Of a DNA stretch of 16,208 bases, positions 7,317 to 16,208 are shown piece after piece (within the stretch, counting starts at the first letter, position 1; every line of letters begins with the position of its first letter). Origin of the DNA: an uncultured Alphaproteobacteria bacterium (GTDB lineage: Bacteria; Pseudomonadota; Alphaproteobacteria; Sphingomonadales; Sphingomonadaceae); contig CAJAHV010000324.1 of assembly GCA_903939555.1 (NCBI GenBank), forward strand, positions 1-16,208. Direction: 5' to 3'. Made by a program: the position numbers and the translations under genes. The notes beneath the pieces are model-generated. The model saw nothing but the letters and a program-made list of their open reading frames with translations, searched no databases and was not told the origin of the DNA.

Positions 7317-7353
7317 ATGTTTCTGGCCTGCCGCGCCCAAAGTCCAGAAATAT
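7317..7353. promoter_or_regulatory. Inverted repeat in the divergent intergenic region
   Basis: TTTCTGG (7320-7326) and CCAGAAA (7344-7350) are exact inverted repeats, extendable to ten bases each with one G-T pair, separated by 17 bases. They lie between the start of the minus-strand 162-residue gene and the start of the MsrQ-like gene. An operator controlling both directions is plausible. No clear -10/-35 pair was found for either gene. Confidence 0.3.
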
Positions 7354-7390
7354 TTATTGCAAATTACTCGCAGCAAATGAGAAAAGCCAA

Positions 7391-7963
7391 ATGATGACAC
7401 GTCGCTCCGCTGCATGGTTCTGGCTGCTGCTCGCCGTCCCGGCTGTGATGCAGCTTGCAGCGCTGCGCCACCCCGATACCGACTTGGATCAGTTGACCAA
7501 GGAGAGCGGTGAATGGGCAGTGCGCCTGCTCGTCGTCGCGCTGGCGATCACGCCGCTGCTGCGCTGGTTCCCCCGTCTGGCTTGGCTGCGCCGGCAGCGC
7601 CGGGCGATCGGGCTGGCCGCCTTTGCCACCGGGATTGTCCATCTCGGGCTGTATGTCGCGGCAATGGGGGCGCTGACCGTCATGCTGGCCGAAATAACGG
7701 CGCCCGGCATCTGGACCGGTTGGGCGGCGCTGACGCTGCTGTTGCCACTTGCTGTTACCAGCAATGATGTTGCCGTGCGCCGACTTGGCCAAAGCTGGAA
7801 ACGCCTGCAGCGGCTGGCCTATCCGGCGGCGCTGATGGCGCTGGTTCATGGCGCGCTCGTGCATGACGGCACGGGCCATGCTGTGGCGCTCGGCGGCGTG
7901 TTGCTAATTCTTGAACTTGCGCGTTTTATCCCCCGACCAACCTCAGGAAAGCACCCCATATGA
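7391..7963 (+). CDS. msrQ: MsrQ/YedZ-like haem membrane protein (altered haem ligand)
   Basis: MsrQ is the inner-membrane b-haem subunit that passes electrons to the periplasmic methionine sulfoxide reductase MsrP. This 190-residue protein has about six membrane segments (roughly residues 9-26, 42-60, 73-94, 108-124, 142-158, 162-180). It carries the family pattern ITPLLR (53-58), RRAIGLAAF (70-78), then H84 and TSN-x-x-x-RRLG (123-133), and H153. In E. coli MsrQ three histidines bind haem. The one in the LHRL motif is glutamine here (Q140, codon CAG at 7808-7810). The frame is open to 7190, but the ATG at 7391 (or 7394) fits the family N terminus. The ribosome binding site is weak. The gene overlaps the next by ATGA. 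No msrP is in the window. It could also be called a ferric reductase-like transmembrane protein. Confidence 0.82.
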   Translation: MMTRRSAAWFWLLLAVPAVMQLAALRHPDTDLDQLTKESGEWAVRLLVVALAITPLLRWFPRLAWLRRQRRAIGLAAFATGIVHLGLYVAAMGALTVMLAEITAPGIWTGWAALTLLLPLAVTSNDVAVRRLGQSWKRLQRLAYPAALMALVHGALVHDGTGHAVALGGVLLILELARFIPRPTSGKHPI

Positions 7964-8253
7964 CCACACGATTGACACTCGCCGCGCTGTTGCTGGTGAT
8001 GGCAGCGCCGGCGTTTGCCACCGGCAAGATGACCTGCGCCGCCACGCCCGAGCAGCGCAAGAGCATCGACGCCCTGACAACAGACCTGACCAAACAGGGC
8101 TGGCAGGTACGCAAGGCCAAGCTCGATGGCGGTTGCTATGAAGTCTATGGCACGACACCGCAGGGCGACCGCGTCGAAGCCTATTTCGATCCGGTCAGCT
8201 TTGAAAAGCTGCTCGTATCGCGTCGCGGTCAGGTGCTTTACAAAAAACCCTGA
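7960..8253 (+). CDS. Small periplasmic PepSY-like protein
   Basis: This encodes 97 residues with a clear signal peptide: basic start MTTR, hydrophobic core, and likely cleavage after AFA (residue 20), leaving about 77 residues. The mature part has a helix (28-46), then short strands GWQVRKAKL, GCYEVYGTTPQGDRVEAYFDP and LLVSRRGQVLY, the layout of a PepSY domain. C26 and C59 could form a disulfide. Its start overlaps the stop of the MsrQ-like gene (ATGA), so the two are translationally coupled and probably work together at the membrane. PepSY domains are often found beside or fused to ferric-reductase-like membrane proteins. The domain call rests on reading the pattern, without a profile search. 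Confidence 0.8.
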   Translation: MTTRLTLAALLLVMAAPAFATGKMTCAATPEQRKSIDALTTDLTKQGWQVRKAKLDGGCYEVYGTTPQGDRVEAYFDPVSFEKLLVSRRGQVLYKKP

Positions 8254-8267
8254 GCGGATTTGCCTGG

Positions 8268-8290
8268 GGCCGGCGGTCTCGCCGCTGGCC
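8268..8290. terminator. Possible terminator between convergent genes
   Basis: GGCCGGCGG (8268-8276) pairs with CCGCTGGCC (8282-8290) with one G-U pair, around loop TCTCG. It lies between the PepSY-like gene and the convergent coiled-coil gene. No T tract follows on either strand, so intrinsic termination is uncertain. Confidence 0.35.
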
Positions 8291-8299
8291 CGGGCCGGG

Positions 8300-8602
8300 C
8301 TATTTCCGCGCCTTGGCCTTGGCGACCTGCGCCTGCAATCGCGCAATTTCGGCTTCGAGCGCCGCAATCTTCATTGCCTGGCTGACTATTATGTCCTGCA
8401 AGGCGGATTTTTCGGCAGCGGCCTCCGCTTTTGACGCGTCCGGTTCGGTGACCGTGGCTTCGACAATTGTTTCAGATGCCGCTTCTTCGCGGCTGCCGGC
8501 CTTGAACATGCCCGATTCACGGGCGCGCTTGATCAGCGGCGCCGCGCTGACGGCGAGCGCCATCAAGCTTTCGATGAGCGGGTCCTGCCTGTTGTCGGCC
8601 AT
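8300..8602 (-). CDS. Small coiled-coil protein of unknown function
   Basis: This encodes a 100-residue, alanine- and charge-rich protein. Residues about 8-32 form a short helical region (SLMALAVSAAPLIKRARESG). An acidic linker follows (38-62). The C-terminal 34 residues have a leucine/isoleucine/alanine heptad pattern (ALQDIIVSQAMKIAALEAEI onward) typical of a coiled coil, ending in a basic tail. There is no signal peptide or clear membrane segment. AGGA lies seven bases before the ATG. It is downstream of gltB on the same strand, separated by a hairpin, so it may be read separately. I do not recognise the family; multimerisation through the coiled coil is the only supported inference. Confidence 0.75.
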   Translation of the reverse strand: MADNRQDPLIESLMALAVSAAPLIKRARESGMFKAGSREEAASETIVEATVTEPDASKAEAAAEKSALQDIIVSQAMKIAALEAEIARLQAQVAKAKARK

Positions 8603-8649
8603 GGCGGCATCCTGTTGCTGAGCCTGGCCAACATAGGCGCACGGTCACC

Positions 8650-8697
8650 GGCTTTCAACACGGTGTGTGACAAAAACAATACACTGCGTTGAAAGCC
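8650..8697 (-). terminator. Long hairpin directly after the gltB stop codon
   Basis: GGCTTTCAAC (8650-8659) is an exact inverted repeat of 8688-8697. Inside it, after one mismatch, 8661-8666 pairs with 8681-8686, giving about 16 pairs with a 14-base loop that is T-rich on the gltB strand. It starts on the base after the gltB stop (8698-8700). No T tract follows, so it may stop transcription with help, or protect the 3' end of the message. Confidence 0.5.
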
Positions 8698-13284
<4,587 letters not shown>

Positions 13285-13297
13285 GCCGTAGCCGTCC

Positions 13298-13513
13298 TTA
13301 TTTCGCCGGGCTGTTGAGCGGTGCCAGCGCTACCTTGAGGCGTGGCGCGTTGGCCTGCATCGCGGCGACATTCTGCGCCAGCGCCTTGTTCAGTTGTCCG
13401 CGCACATCAAGCTGTTTGACCAACGCCTTGGCAGCGGTCATCGCAGATGGATCGACGACTGGTGGCGCGACCGGGGACGCAGCCATGACAACAGCGGTGA
13501 GGAAATTCAGCAT
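13298..13513 (-). CDS. Small 71-residue protein between gltD and gltB
   Basis: GGAG lies eight bases before the ATG, and the gene fits exactly between gltD (12-base gap) and gltB (13-base gap), so it is very probably translated. Residues 1-19 are hydrophobic (MLNFLTAVVMAASPVAPP) and may act as a signal peptide, although there is no basic residue at the start. The rest (AKALVKQLDVRGQLNKALAQ around 28-47) is an amphipathic helix resembling the repeat unit of DUF2059-type secreted proteins, which are usually two or three times longer. It may therefore be a shortened member of that family, or an unrelated small protein. Function is unknown, and its position suggests co-expression with GOGAT. Confidence 0.75.
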   Translation of the reverse strand: MLNFLTAVVMAASPVAPPVVDPSAMTAAKALVKQLDVRGQLNKALAQNVAAMQANAPRLKVALAPLNSPAK

Positions 13514-13525
13514 CGGTTCGTCTCC

Positions 13526-14950
13526 TCAGGCTGCAACGGCGGCAGCGCCCAGCCGGGCGCGCAGGAAATGGTGCATCTGGGTGGCGACATCGCGGCCATC
13601 GCGCACCGCCCAGACAACGAGCGAAGCACCGCGCACAATGTCGCCCGCCGCGAAGACACCCGGCAGCGACGTCATCATCGTCTTGTGATCGACCCGCAGC
13701 GTACCCCAGCGTGTCACCGACAGGTCGGGCGCTCCGAACAGACCGGGCAGATCCTCGGCATCGAAACCCAGCGCCTTGATGACAAGATCGGCCGGCGCGG
13801 TGAAATCGCCGCCCGGATCGACCTCGGGCGCGCGGCGACCATCAGGGCCAGCCTGGCCGAGCCGCATGCGGCTGGCGGTAACGGCATCCGGCGTGATCGC
13901 GGCGGGCGCTGCCAGCCAGACGAACTCCACACCTTCTTCCTCGGCATGTGCCACTTCGCGAGCCGAACCCGGCATGTTGGCACGGTCACGGCGATAGAGG
14001 CACTTCACACTGGCCGCGCCCTGACGGACGGCGGTGCGCACGCAATCCATCGCGGTATCGCCGCCGCCGATGACGACGACATGCTTGCCGCCGGCATCGA
14101 AGCGCGCCGCATCGGCGACCGTATCGCCAAAGCCGGCCCGGTTAGACGCCGTAAGATAATCGAGCGCATCGAGGACATGGCCGCCATCGGCCCCCGGCAC
14201 GGCGACGGCGCGCGGCGTATAGACGCCGGTGGCGACCAGCAGCGCATCATGGCGGGCGCGCAGTTCGGCGAGCGACGCATCGCGGCCGACCTCGAACTCA
14301 TGATGAAACACAATGCCGGCGTCCTTCAACCTGTCGACGCGGCGCATGACGACGGGCTTTTCCAGCTTGAAGCCAGGTATGCCATAGGTCAGCAGCCCGC
14401 CAGCGCGGTCGTAGCGGTCATAGACATGCACCTCATAACCCTTGGTGCGCAGATATTCGGCGGTGGTCAGCCCGGCCGGGCCGGCGCCGATGATGCCGAC
14501 CGATTGCGCCGAACGATCGGCGATGATCCGCACCGGCTTGACCCAGCCGTTTTCCCAGGCGGTATCGGTGATGAACTTCTCCACCGAGCCGATGGTGACG
14601 CTGCCGAAATCCTTCTCGATGACACAATTGCCCTCGCACAACCGGTCCTGCGGGCAGATGCGGCCGCAGATTTCCGGCATGGTGCTGGTGGCGGCGGACA
14701 GCTCATAGGCTTCCTCCAGCCGGCCTTCTGCGGTTAGCTTCAGCCAGTCGGGGATGTTGTTATGGAGCGGGCAATGCACCTGACAGAAAGGCACGCCGCA
14801 TTGCGAACAGCGCGACGCCTGCTCCTCGGCCTTGGCGATGATGTAGGGCCGCGCGATTTCGAGAAAATCCTGCGTCCGGTCATCGGCGGCACGCTTGGCC
14901 GGATAGGCTTGTGACGCGCTGGTAAATTGCAGCATCTTGATATCGGCCAT
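13526..14950 (-). CDS. gltD: Glutamate synthase (NADPH), small beta subunit
   Basis: It oxidises NADPH and passes electrons through FAD and 4Fe-4S clusters to GltB. The protein is 474 residues from the ATG at 14950, preceded by AAGGGG at eight bases. The frame runs on to 15055, but that extension has no ribosome binding site and overlaps the promoter region. Cysteines C48, C51, C56, C60 and C95, C99, C105, C109 are the two N-terminal cluster-binding groups. G155-x-G157-x-x-G160 (GIIGAGPAG) binds FAD, and GGGDTA at 295-300 lies in the NADPH site. GDIVRGASLVVWA near the C terminus is typical of the family. It is followed in order by the 71-residue gene and gltB. The first gene upstream, uppP, is 150 bases away, so glt probably has its own promoter. 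Confidence 0.97.
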   Translation of the reverse strand: MADIKMLQFTSASQAYPAKRAADDRTQDFLEIARPYIIAKAEEQASRCSQCGVPFCQVHCPLHNNIPDWLKLTAEGRLEEAYELSAATSTMPEICGRICPQDRLCEGNCVIEKDFGSVTIGSVEKFITDTAWENGWVKPVRIIADRSAQSVGIIGAGPAGLTTAEYLRTKGYEVHVYDRYDRAGGLLTYGIPGFKLEKPVVMRRVDRLKDAGIVFHHEFEVGRDASLAELRARHDALLVATGVYTPRAVAVPGADGGHVLDALDYLTASNRAGFGDTVADAARFDAGGKHVVVIGGGDTAMDCVRTAVRQGAASVKCLYRRDRANMPGSAREVAHAEEEGVEFVWLAAPAAITPDAVTASRMRLGQAGPDGRRAPEVDPGGDFTAPADLVIKALGFDAEDLPGLFGAPDLSVTRWGTLRVDHKTMMTSLPGVFAAGDIVRGASLVVWAVRDGRDVATQMHHFLRARLGAAAVAA

Positions 14951-15025
14951 CGCTCTCGCCCCTTTGCGAGGCGGGGAGTTAACTGTTTCGGCCAAGCGAG
15001 TCACGCAAATAATCACTAATAGGAC

Positions 15026-15055
15026 AGTATATATTACCCATTTCATGACGCCCAA
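15026..15055 (-). promoter_or_regulatory. Possible promoter of the gltD operon
   Basis: The 150-base gap between uppP and gltD is AT-rich. On the minus strand TTGGGC (15050-15055) and TATACT (15026-15031) are 18 bases apart, with the -10 a good match. A dyad CCAAGC/GCTTGG (15052-15057 and 15068-15073) overlaps the -35 region and could be an operator or a weak uppP terminator. No sigma-54 (GG-N10-GC) site was recognised. Confidence 0.4.
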
Positions 15056-15100
15056 GCAAAACGAACGGCTTGGAGTTGTATAATTTGTCCGTTATCGGCC

Positions 15101-15904
15101 CTATCTTGCCAGCAGCCAGACCAGCGCGACTGAACCAAGGATTATCCGGTACCAGGCAAAGGGCGCAAAGCCAAAGCGGCTGACGATCGCGACAAAGCCT
15201 TTCACCACCGCCAGCGCGACGACGAACGAAACCGCGAAACCGATGACGATATCGTTCCACTGGCTCACATCGAGGCCATGGCGATTCTTCCAGAGCAGCA
15301 GCAGAGTCGCCCCGCCGATCGTCGGGACGGCAAGGAAGAAGCTGAATTCCGCCGCTGTCTTGCGGTCGATGCGCAACAGCATCGCCGCCATTATCGTCGC
15401 GCCGGACCGCGACACTCCGGGAATCATCGCCACGCACTGGCCGATGCCGACCAGAAGCGCCGATCGCGCCGACATGGTTTCCAAACTGTCGATAACCGGT
15501 GGCTTGGCGTTTTTTTCGATCCACAGGATCGCAAAGCCGCCAACGATGAGCGCCACCGCCACTGTCATCGGGCTGAGCAGCATCGCTTCGAAAGCCTTGA
15601 TGAACAATACGCCGGCAATACCGGCGGGCACAAATCCGAGCACAATATTGCGGATGAAGGCAAAGGCCCCCGGCTGGCGCCCGAACAGGCCGATGGCGAC
15701 ATCCAGGAAACGCCGCCAATAGGCGACGACGACCGCCAGGATCGCCCCCGACTGGATGGCGATTTCAAACGTGGCATTGTCATCGCCCGTGAAGCCCAGA
15801 AGCTCGCCGGCAAGGATGAGATGCCCGGTCGAGGACACCGGCAGGAATTCGGTCAAGCCTTCGACAATGCCGAGCAGGATGACGTCCAAAAGGCTTTGCT
15901 GCAT
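15101..15904 (-). CDS. uppP: Undecaprenyl-diphosphate phosphatase UppP (BacA)
   Basis: It removes a phosphate from undecaprenyl diphosphate to regenerate the lipid carrier for peptidoglycan and other surface polymers, and confers bacitracin tolerance. This 267-residue, highly hydrophobic integral inner-membrane protein has the normal length. The first signature, EGLTEFLPVSSTGH at residues 15-28, contains E15, E19 and H28, the expected catalytic set. The second, PGVSRSGAT, contains R166. GGAG is five bases before the ATG. The preceding gene (NDUFA9-like) ends 25 bases upstream, so the two are probably one transcript. gltD follows on the same strand after a 150-base gap with a likely promoter. 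Confidence 0.97.
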   Translation of the reverse strand: MQQSLLDVILLGIVEGLTEFLPVSSTGHLILAGELLGFTGDDNATFEIAIQSGAILAVVVAYWRRFLDVAIGLFGRQPGAFAFIRNIVLGFVPAGIAGVLFIKAFEAMLLSPMTVAVALIVGGFAILWIEKNAKPPVIDSLETMSARSALLVGIGQCVAMIPGVSRSGATIMAAMLLRIDRKTAAEFSFFLAVPTIGGATLLLLWKNRHGLDVSQWNDIVIGFAVSFVVALAVVKGFVAIVSRFGFAPFAWYRIILGSVALVWLLAR

Positions 15905-15929
15905 GAAAACTCCGCGCGGTCCCCGGGCT

Positions 15930-16208
15930 TCAGGCCGAAGGTGCGTTGTGGTTGAAGCGGCCGCTGGGGCGATAGCGTTCGAGCATTGCCGGCACGAACG
16001 CCGTCATCGGCGTCGCCTCCACACCGAGAGCGGCAAGGCCCGGCATCCCCGATGTCACGACATTGTCCTTGCCCAGCATGGCAAGCTGATCCGACGTCAT
16101 CGGCATGAAGGGCAGCACATCGCCGAGCTTGGCCATCAACGCAGCAATCAAATCCGGCACCTCGACCAGCCGACGTTGCTGCCGCGTTTCCGCATTGATC
16201 ATGGCGAG
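15930..16208 (-). CDS. NDUFA9-like NAD(P)-binding protein, C-terminal part
   Basis: Only the last 92 codons are in the window; the frame is open through the right edge, so the gene begins outside. The methionine near the edge is internal rather than a start. The visible part (RRLVEVPDLIAALM, then MTSDQLAMLGKDNVV, LAALGVEATPM and YRPSGRF at the end) matches, from memory, the C terminus of the short-chain dehydrogenase-like 'complex I NDUFA9 subunit' family of Alphaproteobacteria. Those proteins have an N-terminal Rossmann fold, not visible here. It probably leads an operon with uppP, 25 bases downstream. Association with respiratory complex I is known for the mitochondrial relative; for the bacterial protein it is inferred. 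Confidence 0.75.
   Translation of the reverse strand, partial: LAMINAETRQQRRLVEVPDLIAALMAKLGDVLPFMPMTSDQLAMLGKDNVVTSGMPGLAALGVEATPMTAFVPAMLERYRPSGRFNHNAPSA

Noticed and set aside
7190..7390. In-frame upstream extension of the MsrQ-like gene
   Set aside because: It overlaps the divergent gene and intergenic region, and the added residues do not resemble the MsrQ N terminus.
13394..14737. A 447-codon open frame on the plus strand, antisense to gltD
   Set aside because: Same reason: it mirrors gltD, has low-complexity composition and no ribosome binding site context.
14951..15055. In-frame N-terminal extension of gltD encoding a membrane-like helix
   Set aside because: The start at 15055 has no ribosome binding site, the extension covers the promoter-like region, and the family start at 14950 has a strong site and the usual N terminus.

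Overview
**Organism.** The window is GC-rich with a sphingomonad-like (Alphaproteobacteria, Sphingomonadales) character. This is inferred from three things: a very large (~1,600-residue) NAD-dependent glutamate dehydrogenase, an FzlA-type division protein, and the tightly packed order NDUFA9-like gene / uppP / gltD / small gene / gltB. No sequence search was possible, so the taxon is an inference.

**Layout.** Positions 1-459 hold no convincing protein gene and start AT-rich. They contain nested complementary segments (about 87-205) that look like a structured RNA and resemble, from memory, part of the HEARO/omega-RNA family, plus a G/C palindrome and a short tandem repeat. A tRNA-Thr(CGT) gene with encoded CCA follows at 460-535 on the minus strand. 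A PAS-like protein gene (652-1182) ends in a strong hairpin. Next comes the giant glutamate dehydrogenase (1283-6067, plus), convergent with fzlA (6094-6759, minus), which is preceded by an uncharacterised gene (6823-7311, minus). A divergent pair of overlapping plus-strand genes encodes an MsrQ-like haem membrane protein and a small PepSY-like periplasmic protein (7391-8253). From 8300 to the end everything is on the minus strand: a small coiled-coil protein, gltB, a 71-residue protein, gltD, uppP and the 3' end of an NDUFA9-like gene cut by the window edge.

**How it fits together.** Two opposing glutamate systems lie here: GOGAT (gltD-gltB) makes glutamate from glutamine and 2-oxoglutarate, and the NAD-dependent dehydrogenase degrades glutamate. 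Cell-envelope and division functions are interleaved: fzlA (FtsZ binding) and uppP (undecaprenyl phosphate recycling). In Caulobacter the large dehydrogenase (GdhZ) itself acts on FtsZ, so its position next to fzlA is notable. The MsrQ-like protein has lost one histidine expected to bind haem and has no MsrP partner in the window, but is translationally coupled to a PepSY-like protein.

Most of the window is conserved core genome. The least explained parts are the orphan structured-RNA candidate at the left end, the 71-residue gene inside the glt operon, and the altered MsrQ/PepSY pair.
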